Below are positions 17,210 to 25,650 of a stretch of 64,000 nt of DNA, piece after piece. Where the stretch lies: NCBI RefSeq assembly GCF_017357425.1, contig NZ_CP014572.1, positions 186,001 to 250,000 of the forward strand. The letters are read 5' to 3'. The stretch comes from Arthrobacter sp. D5-1. GTDB lineage: Bacteria; Actinomycetota; Actinomycetes; Actinomycetales; Micrococcaceae. Every line of letters starts with the position of its first letter. Within the stretch, counting starts at the first letter, position 1. The translations under genes were made by a program, and so were the position numbers. The notes beneath the pieces were generated by a model that was not told the DNA's origin, ran no database searches, and worked only from the letters and a program-made list of their open reading frames with translations.

Positions 17210-17644
17210 TCAGAGGTCCGTAATGCCCATGCCGGCGTCGTCCAGGCAGGGCGAGCGTTTGCCAGCGGGTTTTCCCATGGACCGCAGGCAGGTGCATTGG
17301 GGTCCCTTGACCGCCGGAAGGCCGGTCCAGACGAAACGTTGCATGCGGTTGTAGTTTCCGAAGTCCAGGACTGCGCCATTGATCCGGTCAGCTAGTTCGT
17401 AGCTGACGGAGATGGTCGCCGGCCCGTGCGCCTCGGCAAGGGTTTCGAGCGTGCATCCGATGAACTTTTTTGGTCGTGTTCTGGAGAAGTAGAGTCCCTG
17501 GGTGCGGCAGCCGCCGGAACCCAGGTAGCAATGGAGGGAGCCGCCAAACACAGCAATCATTTCAAGGGCTTCGGCGGTGGCGTGGAAGCGGCCGTGTCCT
17601 GGCACCGTCACAGTTGCGAGTGCCTTCGTGGGGAAGGTGTTCAT
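17210..17644 (-). CDS. HesB/IscA-like iron-sulfur protein
   Basis: A 144-aa protein with an IscA-like core (early beta strands, then GGCRTQGLYFS) and a Cys-rich C terminus (GPQCTCLRSMGK, then KRSPC). The segment GNYNRMQRFVWTGLPAVKG is distinctive. ATG at 17644 has AAGGA just upstream. It sits 64 bp downstream of the P1B-4 ATPase and is likely in the same operon. A role in protecting or supplying Fe-S clusters under metal stress is plausible but inferred. Confidence 0.6.
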   Translation of the reverse strand: MNTFPTKALATVTVPGHGRFHATAEALEMIAVFGGSLHCYLGSGGCRTQGLYFSRTRPKKFIGCTLETLAEAHGPATISVSYELADRINGAVLDFGNYNRMQRFVWTGLPAVKGPQCTCLRSMGKPAGKRSPCLDDAGMGITDL

Positions 17645-17708
17645 GGAGTCCTTGGGGTTTGCTCCCCGGGCAGCAGGAGCAGTGGGGCGGCCGGCGTGTG
17701 GCGGCCGG

Positions 17709-19624
17709 TCAGTTTTTCCATGCCTGGGAGCGTAGAAGCCGCAGGCCGTTAAGGGCGACGATGACGGTGGAGCCTTCGTGTCCGGCGACGGCCAGCGGCA
17801 GTGGCAGCCTGGAAACCAGGTCCCACGTGACGAGAACGGTGATGAAGGTGGCCGCGATGGCGAGATTCGCGATGACGAACCGGTGGGCCCGTTTTGAGAT
17901 CGCGATCAGTGACGGCAGGGCCTCGAGCTCGTCGCGGACGATGATGGCGTCGGCCGTTTCCAGGGCGAGGTCGGAGCCGTGCCGTCCCATCGCGATTCCG
18001 GTGCTCGCAGCCGCAATGGCGGGGGCGTCGTTGACGCCGTCGCCGATCAGCAGAACCCGGTGGCCGACCTGTTCCAGTTTGTGCACCGCTGTCGCTTTGT
18101 CGGCGGGCAGCAGGCGTGAGCGGACGTTGTCTATGCCGGTTTCGGCGGCGATCTGGGCTGCCGCCCGGTGGTTGTCTCCGGTGAGCAGGTGAACCGGGTT
18201 GCCCGTGATCTGCCGGAGCCGTGTGACGGTTGCGGCCGCGGTCGGGCGGAGCCGGTCAGCAAGGGTGATCCGCCCTGCCGTGGCCCCGTCGATGATGACG
18301 TAAACGACGGTTCCGGCCACGGTGGCATCGGCCTCCACGGCGGGCCGTTCCACCCGGACCTGCCGTCCGTCGACGATGCCGGATACTCCTTGGCCGGGGA
18401 CGGCCTTGAATTCTGCTGCTGGCTCCACGGTGAGGCCCTTTCCCGTGCGTCACGGAGGATGGCCCGTCCGAGCGGGTGCTCGCTGTACTGCTCGACGGCG
18501 GCTGCCATCCCCAGGATCTGTGCGGGGTTGGGGTCGGCGTCCAGGGATTCGGCGGACGTGACCTTCGGGGTTCCCTCGGTGAGGGTACCGGTCTTGTCGA
18601 AGGCGACGACGGTGGTGCGGCCGACCTGTTCCATCACGGTGGCGGATTTGACCAGGACGCCGTGTCGTCCGGCGTTGGCGATGGCAGCCAGAAGAGGCGG
18701 CATGGTCGACAGGACAACGGCGCACGGAGAGGCCACGATCATGAACGTGATGGCCCGCAGCAGGGCAGCCTCCAGGCTCTCGCCGAAGGACACGGGCAGG
18801 AAAAACACCAGCAGGGTAGCCACAATGACACCGACGGAGTAGCGCTGTTCGACTTTTTCAATGAACAGCTGGGTCTTGGCCTTGGTGGCGGAGGCTTCCT
18901 CCACGAGGGTCACGATGCGGCTGACCACCGAGTCCTTGGCGGCCTTGGCTACCCTGACAGACAGAGCGCCGCTACCGTTGACAGTTCCGGAGAGAACCTC
19001 GTCGCCTTCGCGCCGGATGATCGGAGTCGATTCCCCGCTCATCGCCGCCTGGTCGACCTCACTGACTCCCCGGATGACGGTGCCGTCAGCGCCGATCCGT
19101 TCACCCGGGCGCACCAGAATCATATCGCCGACCTGCAGTTCCGCGGTGTCAACCTCCTCTTCGAGGCCGGTCCCGTCCAAAATCCGGGTCGCCCGCTCGG
19201 GGGCCAGACCCAGCAGGGAGCTGACGGAGTCAGCGGTTCGTTGAGTGACCAGGGCTTCCAGGGCGCCCGAGGTTGCGAAAATGACGATCAGCAAGGACCC
19301 ATCAAAAATCTGGCCGATGGCCGCGGCAGCGATTGCTGCGACGATCATCAGCAAATCCACATCCAAAGTCTTCTCCCGCAGCGCCCGCAAACCTGACAAA
19401 GCCGGTTCCCAGCCGCCGGCCACGTAGCAGGCCAAATAGAAGCACCACCACAGAAGCTCCGGCGCCCCAGCCAGCTGCGCAACCCCACCCGCCAGGAAAA
19501 GCACTAAAGCAAGCGCGGCCCACCGGACTTCAGGCAGCCGCGCGCCGGTTCGGAAGATCGACGGCGGCTTGGGCAGAAGCCTGCCCGGAGCAGCCTTGCC
19601 AGGAGAGGCAAGCACCTGGCTCAC
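17709..19624 (-). pseudogene. P1B-4 type heavy-metal ATPase with a frameshift
   Basis: Two overlapping frames together make one P-type ATPase. The 5' frame (from ATG 19624) encodes the actuator (MSGEST), the membrane motif SPC (MIVASPCAVVLST), DKTGTLTEG and SEHPLGRA. The 3' frame (to 17709) encodes the hinge GDGVNDAPAI and the last membrane motif HEGST. SPC plus HEG(G/S)T marks P1B-4 pumps (Co, Ni, Fe or Zn export). Near 18434-18440 one G appears missing: restoring it joins ARERG to LTVEPAAEF in one frame. It is either a real inactivating deletion or a sequencing error. Its start overlaps the ArsR stop by 4 bp. Confidence 0.85.
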
Positions 19625-20013
19625 GAGCGCACCGTCGCTTCCGCGGCCGGTGTCTCCACCGTCATATCGATACGGTGATGGGCCGGCTCGCCTCCCAGAG
19701 AATGCTCGGCCTGGAACACGGCATCGGCCACCAGTTTGCGCGCGTGCTCGTTGGCCAGTCGGTAAAAGACCCTGGTGCCGTCCTGCCGTGCGCTCACCAA
19801 CCTGCCCAGACGAAGCTTTGCCAGATGCTGTGAGACGGCCGTCGGGGACTTGTCGATGATGTCCGCGAGATGGTTTACGGACATTTCGCCCTCCCTGAGC
19901 GCCAGGATGATCCGCACCCGCGTAGCATCCGCGAGCATGGCAAATACCTCGACCGCAAGCTCTACATACTGGCTGTCCACACTAAGCCTGCAAGTGTTCT
20001 TATCTTCGCTCAT
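19621..20013 (-). CDS. ArsR/SmtB family metal sensor (NmtR/KmtR-like)
   Basis: A 130-aa winged-helix repressor. The recognition helix is KSPTAVSQHLAKLR. The C-terminal helix region carries EH at 103-104, then E109 and H112-H113 (GGEPAHHR), which suits Ni/Co coordination like KmtR or NmtR. No ELCVCD-type Cys site is present. It leads an operon with the P1B-4 ATPase. A TATAAT hexamer lies 6 bp before the ATG, so the transcript may be leaderless. A dyad spans the start. Confidence 0.88.
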   Translation of the reverse strand: MSEDKNTCRLSVDSQYVELAVEVFAMLADATRVRIILALREGEMSVNHLADIIDKSPTAVSQHLAKLRLGRLVSARQDGTRVFYRLANEHARKLVADAVFQAEHSLGGEPAHHRIDMTVETPAAEATVRS

Positions 20014-20025
20014 ATGAAGATTATA
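20002..20025 (-). promoter_or_regulatory. Promoter/operator of the arsR-ATPase operon
   Basis: ATCTTC at 20002-20007 and GAAGAT at 20016-20021 form a dyad over the start codon. The -10 hexamer TATAAT (minus strand, 20020-20025) is six bases from the ATG. Confidence 0.6.
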
Positions 20026-20143
20026 GCCATAGAAGCCCTTTGCCCGGATTCCCTCCGTTGAGGCGGAGGACTGAGGCGGAGCCGACCGCCGGTACTGCCG
20101 GAGGCGGGAGCTTGAAGATGACGGAAAGAGCCGCCTATTATGA

Positions 20144-20159
20144 GTGCATATAAGTGCAC
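20144..20159. promoter_or_regulatory. Operator-like dyad upstream of the MFS-arsR pair
   Basis: GTGCA, six bases, TGCAC lies about 25 bp before the MFS start codon. It is a likely target for one of the two ArsR proteins. Confidence 0.45.
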
Positions 20160-20184
20160 GTATGTACCTAAAGGGTGTGGTGGG

Positions 20185-21465
20185 ATGTTATCTGTTTTGC
20201 GGGATGTTACTTATCGACGGCTGTTCGCCGCCCAGGTCGTGGCTCTCATCGGTACCGGCCTGCTCACCGTGGCTCTCGGACTGCTGGCCTACGATCTGGC
20301 CGGCCGGAACGCCGGGGCTGTGCTGGGCACCGCCCTGACGATTAAAATGCTGGCCTACGTCGGTCTGGCCCCGGTGATCAATGCCTTGGTGGCCCGACTG
20401 CCGAAAAAGCCTGTTCTGATCGGGGCTGACCTGATCCGGGCCGCGATGGCATTGTGTCTGCCGTTCATCACAGAAACCTGGCAGATCTACGTGGTGATCT
20501 TCCTGCTGCAGTCCGCTTCCGCTACTTTCACCCCGGCCTTCCAATCGCTGATTCCCACCATTTTGAAAAGTGAACGCGACTATACCCGGGCATTGTCCCT
20601 TTCAAGACTGGCCTATGACATGGAGGCCTTGATCAGTCCGGCCGCTGCGGCGCTGTTACTGACGCTGATCAGTTACAACAACCTGTTCCTCGGCACGGTT
20701 GCCGGGTTCGTGTTCTCCGCTTTCATGGTCACGATCACGGCCCTGCCCCGCCTTGCCGCCCCCGCCGGTCCAGTGAGCTCCCTGTGGCACCGGACCACCT
20801 TGGGTACACGGATCTTCTGGCGGAACCGGCGCCTGCGTTCACTGCTGGCACTGAATCTGGTTGTCGCAGCCCCCACGGCCCTGGTGCTCGTCAACACTGT
20901 GGTCTACGTCCGTGAGGTCCTGCACCGGCCCGACACCGATCTAGCCCTTGCGTTGGCCTGTTTCGGCGTCGGGTCGATGATTGTCGCGTTATCCGCGCCC
21001 GTGGTCCTGGACCGGTTCGGGGACCGGGCCGTGATGCTCACAGGTGCCGCCGTGATCCCAGCTGTGCTGGCCGGCGCGGTGTTTCTGCCTTTACTGGGGG
21101 TCGGTGGGGTGGGATGGTGGCTGCTGTTGGCGCTCTGGTTCCTGCTCGGTGCCGCGAATTCGACGATCCTCACACCCTCATCCCGGCTGCTGCGCGATGC
21201 CTCCACCGAGGAGACCAGGCCCTACGTTTTCACTGCGCAGTTTTCCCTGTCTCATGCCTGCTACATCCTCACCTACCCGCTGGCAGGGTGGATCGGTGCA
21301 GCCGCGGGACTGGGCTGGGCTGCGCTTGCTCTGACATTTATTGCGATGATAGGTAGTGCAGGTGCATTTCTGTCCTGGTCGCCGCGCACCGCCGCGGCGT
21401 TCCGACACCCAGCCACTGAGGAGCAGACCCTTGAGCAGCAGGACCGGCAGCGCGTTGAGCCCTAG
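20185..21465 (+). CDS. MFS transporter, probable metal efflux
   Basis: A 426-aa protein with about 12 hydrophobic segments, typical of the major facilitator superfamily. Basic loops (ARLPKKPVLIGADLIRAAMA; DRFGDRAVMLTG) match the inter-helix motifs. ATG at 20185 begins MLSVLRDVTYRRLFAAQ, a usual MFS N terminus; the upstream in-frame ATG at 20140 would add a poor leader overlapping the dyad. It is followed by an overlapping ArsR gene and is divergent from the first ArsR operon, so Ni/Co or similar metal export is likely. The substrate is not provable here. Confidence 0.8.
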   Translation: MLSVLRDVTYRRLFAAQVVALIGTGLLTVALGLLAYDLAGRNAGAVLGTALTIKMLAYVGLAPVINALVARLPKKPVLIGADLIRAAMALCLPFITETWQIYVVIFLLQSASATFTPAFQSLIPTILKSERDYTRALSLSRLAYDMEALISPAAAALLLTLISYNNLFLGTVAGFVFSAFMVTITALPRLAAPAGPVSSLWHRTTLGTRIFWRNRRLRSLLALNLVVAAPTALVLVNTVVYVREVLHRPDTDLALALACFGVGSMIVALSAPVVLDRFGDRAVMLTGAAVIPAVLAGAVFLPLLGVGGVGWWLLLALWFLLGAANSTILTPSSRLLRDASTEETRPYVFTAQFSLSHACYILTYPLAGWIGAAAGLGWAALALTFIAMIGSAGAFLSWSPRTAAAFRHPATEEQTLEQQDRQRVEP

Positions 21466-21826
21466 CAGCATACAGGGCGCAGGTTCTGGGGAACCGTCCC
21501 TGGTCCACCCGATCACCCCGGATCCGGAGCTGCTCGAAACGGCTGCCGGTACGCTGCGGATGCTGGCCGAACCCACCCGGCTGCAGTTGCTCTGGCACCT
21601 TTCCAACGGCCCTAAGACCGTCACTGAACTGACCAGCCTCTCCGGGGCTCCACGGACCGTGGTCAGTCAGCACTTGGCCAAACTCCGGCTCAGCAAACTG
21701 GTGGACACCCGCAAGGACGGCCGCCATATCATCTATTCCCTCCATGACGGGCACCTGATCCGGCTTATCCGCGAAACCATGAACCACGCCGACCACCTGA
21801 TGACCGGAGAACCGGCCCACGGTTAA
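21431..21826 (+). CDS. ArsR/SmtB family regulator overlapping the MFS gene
   Basis: A 131-aa winged-helix regulator. The recognition helix is GAPRTVVSQHLAKLRLSKL. The C-terminal helix holds NHADH and GEPAHG, similar in layout to the GGEPAHH end of the first ArsR. TTG at 21431 is chosen because GAGGAG lies upstream and the gene then overlaps the MFS end by 35 nt, a coupling arrangement. It probably controls the MFS gene via the dyad at 20144-20159. Confidence 0.8.
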   Translation: MSSRTGSALSPSSIQGAGSGEPSLVHPITPDPELLETAAGTLRMLAEPTRLQLLWHLSNGPKTVTELTSLSGAPRTVVSQHLAKLRLSKLVDTRKDGRHIIYSLHDGHLIRLIRETMNHADHLMTGEPAHG

Positions 21827-21934
21827 GGCACCCTTCTGCCGATGACCGTTAGCGTCGCGGGCGCTGTCCACACGGCGCCTTCACAGCACGTCGGCTACAT
21901 GCCCGTTGTTATCGGGGCCGGCGGTCGGCGCTGG

Positions 21935-22183
21935 TCAAGGTCGGGGCGCACTGCTCCCGGCAGCATGCCTGTCATTTCCGGCCCGTGGGCTCAGAGGACG
22001 GCGGATGGTGTGGTGTGCCGTGAGCGACACCGCGGACCTGAACATCCCGTACAGGACGCCCGCAGTTCCAGCCAAGGCCAAAACGATGAGGGCAGCGAGG
22101 GCTAGGAGCAGGAACATCAGAAAGGAAATGCCCAACGTCGTGCAATAAACCAAGGTGAAAGCGAACGTATCCGATCCGGTCAC
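21935..22183 (-). CDS. Small membrane protein coupled to a response regulator
   Basis: An 82-aa product with two adjacent hydrophobic stretches (FAFTLVYCTTLGISFLMFLLLAL and AALIVLALAGTAGVLYGMF) and a basic tail. Its GTG start overlaps the stop codon of the response-regulator gene (GTGA). No family recognised. Coupling suggests a joint function in signalling at the membrane. Confidence 0.55.
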   Translation of the reverse strand: MTGSDTFAFTLVYCTTLGISFLMFLLLALAALIVLALAGTAGVLYGMFRSAVSLTAHHTIRRPLSPRAGNDRHAAGSSAPRP

Positions 22184-22605
22184 GAGCCTGGTTTCCCCCG
22201 CCGGGCCGGTGCGGCAGGTCCCGCATAACCGCTGGCCTGCCGGAGCGGACAGAGTTCGGCCACCAGCGCCCGGAGTTCGGTAGGGCGGAATGGTTTGATC
22301 AGGTACCCGCTGGCGCCGGCTGCAATTCCGGCGAGTTCATTTGCAGCCTCGGCGAACGCGGTAATCATGAGCAACGGCGCGGAAGACACGCTCCGCAGTT
22401 GCCGTGCTACTTCGCGGCCGTCGACGTCTGGCAGGCCAAGATCCAAGGTAATCAGCGCCAATTGCTGCCGTGAAGCGGCCAGCAGCCCCGCGCTCCCGGT
22501 TTCCACGGTGTGGACCTCGAACCCCTCAGCGGAAAGGATGAGACTGATCAATCCTTGAATATCGGCGTCGTCCTCGATGACCAGACATGCACCGCGTGTG
22601 CTCAT
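22180..22605 (-). CDS. Receiver-only response regulator
   Basis: A single REC domain. The acidic pocket is EDD at 11-13, the phospho-acceptor D55 (LITLDLGLPDVDG), a Thr at the switch (MITAF) and the lysine in LIKPF. No output domain follows, only a short basic tail. No kinase is adjacent; the next gene is a small membrane protein. ATG 22605 is the likely start (ATG 22617 also possible). It may be a CheY-like phosphorelay partner. Confidence 0.85.
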   Translation of the reverse strand: MSTRGACLVIEDDADIQGLISLILSAEGFEVHTVETGSAGLLAASRQQLALITLDLGLPDVDGREVARQLRSVSSAPLLMITAFAEAANELAGIAAGASGYLIKPFRPTELRALVAELCPLRQASGYAGPAAPARRGKPGS

Positions 22606-22809
22606 TCCGCCCCCCATTTCCTCCGGCCATTCTAAGAGACCGTTTCTTCACCGGCGCCTCTACCCGGCATTGAGCTTCGCCGGGGTCCGGACTTCCTTGA
22701 CGTTGATGCCCCGGTGGGCCACCGAACGAGGCTGTGGCCCCTGCCAGGAAGGGGCCGTAGGCTTGGCAGGTTGTTGCACCCCTTCGTTCATTTCTTCCGG
22801 CAGGATCCC

Positions 22810-23715
22810 ATGGCTGCATTGGTCCCCACTGATTCGTTTATTCCCTCACCGACCCTCAGCGCCGTGCACCTGGGGCCGCTGACCATTCATTTCTATGCCC
22901 TATGCATCCTGGCGGGCATCATCCTGGCGATCTGGCTTACCTCCCGGCGATGGCAGCAGCGCGGCGGCCAGCCGGGCCAAGTGCTTGATATCTGTCTCTG
23001 GGCCGTGCCGGCGGGGATCATCGGCGGACGGATCTATCACGTCATCACGGACCCGGAACTCTACTTCCTTCCCGGCCGGAATCCCTGGAACGCGTTCGCG
23101 ATCTGGGACGGTGGTTTGGGGATCTGGGGCGCCGTCGCCTTTGGCTGTCTCGGAGCGTGGATCGGGTGCCGCCGGCCGGGAGTATCCTTCGTGGCGTTCC
23201 TGGACGCGGTATCCCCTGGAGTCCTCTTTGCCCAGGCTCTGGGCCGGTGGGGAAATTGGTTCAACAACGAGCTCTACGGGGATCCGACAACGCTGCCGTG
23301 GAAACTTCAGATCCATCGGATGGACCCCGCGACTGCCGCGGCGGCAACGGATCCCTCCGGAGCGCCCATTGTGCTGGGGTACTTCCAACCAACGTTCCTC
23401 TATGAGTCGCTGTGGTGCCTGCTCGTCGGATTGGTCATCATGGCCGTTGATTCGCGCACGCGGCTCGGCGCCGGGAGCGTGTTCGCCCTGTACGTCGCAG
23501 GCTACTCGGCCGGACGTTTCGCCTTCGAACTGATGCGTTCCGATTACGCCAACCTGATTCTGGGGCTGCGGGTAAACACCTGGGTCGCAGGCCTGCTGGT
23601 CCTGGCCGGCGCGGCAGCCTTCGCAGTGCTGTGCCGCAGGGAACGCTCAACAGCCAACCCAAGTCCGCACCGAACGGCCGGCCTTGCCGGCGCAAAGGGC
23701 TCCGGAACCGGTTAG
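22810..23715 (+). CDS. lgt: Prolipoprotein diacylglyceryl transferase
   Basis: A 301-aa integral membrane enzyme that attaches diacylglycerol to the lipobox Cys of prolipoproteins. Family features are YALCILAGIILAIWL at the N terminus, PAGIIGGRIYHV, IWDGGLGIWG, the Lgt signature GRWGNWFNNELYG, and YESLW. ATG at 22810 with AGGA upstream gives the usual N terminus. A second, accessory Lgt on a plasmid is unusual; it may serve the lipoproteins encoded here. It precedes the redox operon by about 150 bp. Confidence 0.93.
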   Translation: MAALVPTDSFIPSPTLSAVHLGPLTIHFYALCILAGIILAIWLTSRRWQQRGGQPGQVLDICLWAVPAGIIGGRIYHVITDPELYFLPGRNPWNAFAIWDGGLGIWGAVAFGCLGAWIGCRRPGVSFVAFLDAVSPGVLFAQALGRWGNWFNNELYGDPTTLPWKLQIHRMDPATAAAATDPSGAPIVLGYFQPTFLYESLWCLLVGLVIMAVDSRTRLGAGSVFALYVAGYSAGRFAFELMRSDYANLILGLRVNTWVAGLLVLAGAAAFAVLCRRERSTANPSPHRTAGLAGAKGSGTG

Positions 23716-23867
23716 TGCGGGACAAGCGAAACCCTGCCCAGCAGCGCGCTGGCCCGAATGAGGTCGGCCGCGGCTGCGGATTCGTTTTCAGTGTTGGTTC
23801 AGGGGTTCCTCTCAGCTGGCTCTTATCCCTCCGGTGGGACACTCGGTCCTAACGGAAGGGAGAAGCC

Positions 23868-24137
23868 ATGGACAGGGCAGTGAATTCACGGGTCCGGGCG
23901 CTGGATGCGGTTCGGCGGTCGACGGTGACGGCGATGGTGTTGGCAGGGCTGACGACGGCCGGTATCAGTGCCGGGCTGGCCTCCGCGCAGAATCCCTCCA
24001 CCGCTCAGACGGTGAGCGTGCAACAAAACCCGGCTGCACCCGTTGTCCCGGCCCCGGGAGGGGCTTTCGGGAGCGTGGCACCGGCGCGGAACGCCCCGGC
24101 CCGCGCCCTCCCGCATACCACGACCAGGGCATCCTAG
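23868..24137 (+). CDS. Small secreted or membrane-anchored protein of the redox operon
   Basis: An 89-aa product with a basic start, a hydrophobic helix (TVTAMVLAGLTTAGISAGLASA) and a likely signal cleavage after ASA. The mature part is short and Pro/Ala-rich. It has a good ribosome-binding site (AAGGGAGAA) and lies 2 bp before apbE. It has no FMN-attachment motif of the D-G-x-T-G-A-T type, so it is not an obvious ApbE substrate. Function unknown. Confidence 0.65.
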   Translation: MDRAVNSRVRALDAVRRSTVTAMVLAGLTTAGISAGLASAQNPSTAQTVSVQQNPAAPVVPAPGGAFGSVAPARNAPARALPHTTTRAS

Positions 24138-24139
24138 CC

Positions 24140-25078
24140 ATGGACGCGGTCCAGGCCACATGGTTTCCCGCGATTGGCACGACTGCCGGTGTGCACGCGA
24201 CGGAACCCGGAAGCTTTGACGAAGCGGTTAGGACCGCCGGGCAGTGGCTGGATCGGCTGGATCGGGCCGCTTCGCGGTTCCGACCCGATTCTGAGCTCCG
24301 GGCAATCAATACCCGCTCGGCCCGTGAACCGGTGACTGTTCTCCTGAGCCCGTTGCTCGGCGAAGTCCTTGACGCTGCGTTTCTCACGGCGGCCCTGACC
24401 GGCGGCCTGGTCGATCCCACCGTCGGCGCTGCCCTGCTTCACGCCGGTTACGACGATGACTTGGACGTCGTCCAGAACCGGGACGGGTGGACAATGGCCG
24501 GTGAACCCGAACCGGCACCGGGCTGGCGGCACATCAACTACACCCCGGAAACGAGGGTCCTGACCCTCTCCGCCGGGACGGTCCTCGATTTTGGCTCCAG
24601 CGCCAAAGCCTACGCCGCCGACTGTATCGCCGGGCTGCTGGCACAGACCCTGCCTGGCGGTTTCCTGGTCGACCTGGGTGGGGACATCGCCGTGGCCGGC
24701 ACCGTACCGGAGGGCGGCTGGCAGGTCGGCATTGAATATGACGGCGGCCGCATCGCCCAGGTCATTACCCTCACGAACCAGGCACTGGCGACCTCATCCA
24801 CCCGGCACCGGGTGTGGGCCAGCGGGTCCGGGACCGCACACCACATCATCGATCCCCAGACCGGAGCCCCGGCAGAGCGGATCTGGGCCGAAGTGACCTG
24901 CCTCGGAGCGACCGCCCTGGAAGCAAACGCCGCGTCCACCGCCGCAGTCATCATTGGTCTGAAAGCACCGGCGTGGCTGCGCGCTCACGGCATCGACGCC
25001 CGGCTGCACGGCATGGACGGCTCGACCGTGATGACCGGGAACTGGCCCTCGGACCACCATGTCGCCGGGGCCCGCTGA
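24140..25078 (+). CDS. apbE: FAD:protein FMN transferase (ApbE)
   Basis: A 312-aa ApbE family protein, which links FMN covalently to Thr of extracytosolic redox proteins using FAD. Seen are RFRPDSELRAIN (flavin region), DPTVGAAL, LDFGSSAKAYAAD, VDLGGDIAVAG, and HHIIDPQTGAPA with the metal-site residues near the C terminus. No signal peptide is obvious from the ATG at 24140. It overlaps the next gene (TGATG). Its substrate is not evident in the cluster. Confidence 0.93.
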   Translation: MDAVQATWFPAIGTTAGVHATEPGSFDEAVRTAGQWLDRLDRAASRFRPDSELRAINTRSAREPVTVLLSPLLGEVLDAAFLTAALTGGLVDPTVGAALLHAGYDDDLDVVQNRDGWTMAGEPEPAPGWRHINYTPETRVLTLSAGTVLDFGSSAKAYAADCIAGLLAQTLPGGFLVDLGGDIAVAGTVPEGGWQVGIEYDGGRIAQVITLTNQALATSSTRHRVWASGSGTAHHIIDPQTGAPAERIWAEVTCLGATALEANAASTAAVIIGLKAPAWLRAHGIDARLHGMDGSTVMTGNWPSDHHVAGAR

Positions 25079-25650
25079 TGCCTGCGGTCAACGAAGTTTT
25101 CTGGTTCCTTTCCCGCGCGAGCGGGATCACGACCTCCGTCTTATTGACCGTGACCTTCATCCTCGGAGTGATGACCTCAGGACGGCGCCGCCCAGAAGGC
25201 ATCGGCAGCACCGTCGTGACTGGCCTTCACCGCAACCTGGCTTTGGGGATGATGCTCCTTCTGGTGCTCCATGTTCTCACCGCCGTGGCCGATGGCTACG
25301 TCGACATCGGATGGGTCGCGGTCCTGCTGCCCTTCACCTCCGGCTACGAACGTGCCTGGACCGGGCTCGGCGCCATCGCTTTGGATCTCCTGCTGGCCGT
25401 GACCCTGACCTCTGTGCTGCGCCACCGCATCCCGGAACGGTGGTGGGCTCCGGTCCACGCCCTGACCTACGTGCTGTGGCCTGCAGCGATCGTGCACGGC
25501 ATCATGATGGGCACCGGGAGCGCATGGATCCTGCGGGGCGTTGGCCTGGCGTGCCTGATCGCAGGGGCGGCGGCCATCGCCTACCGGCTAATGAACCGGC
25601 AGCCCGACGAAACCCGCCGCGGCGCCATCGGCAGAGAACCATGGCGATGA
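25078..25650 (+). CDS. Ferric-reductase-like haem transmembrane protein
   Basis: A 190-aa membrane protein with about five helices. Two His pairs on adjacent helices, H51/H65 (GLHRNLALGMM, then VLHVLTAV) and H127/H140 (VHALTYVLWPAAIVHG), can hold two stacked b haems across the membrane, as in ferric reductase/YedZ-like proteins. ATG at 25078 overlaps the apbE stop. It ends overlapping the NuoF-like gene. It would pass electrons between cytosolic and outside flavin or metal centres. Confidence 0.85.
   Translation: MPAVNEVFWFLSRASGITTSVLLTVTFILGVMTSGRRRPEGIGSTVVTGLHRNLALGMMLLLVLHVLTAVADGYVDIGWVAVLLPFTSGYERAWTGLGAIALDLLLAVTLTSVLRHRIPERWWAPVHALTYVLWPAAIVHGIMMGTGSAWILRGVGLACLIAGAAAIAYRLMNRQPDETRRGAIGREPWR

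Noticed and set aside
16905..17297. A 130-codon minus-strand frame upstream of copZ
   Set aside because: It overlaps the operator region and the start of the IscA-like gene region and has no domain.
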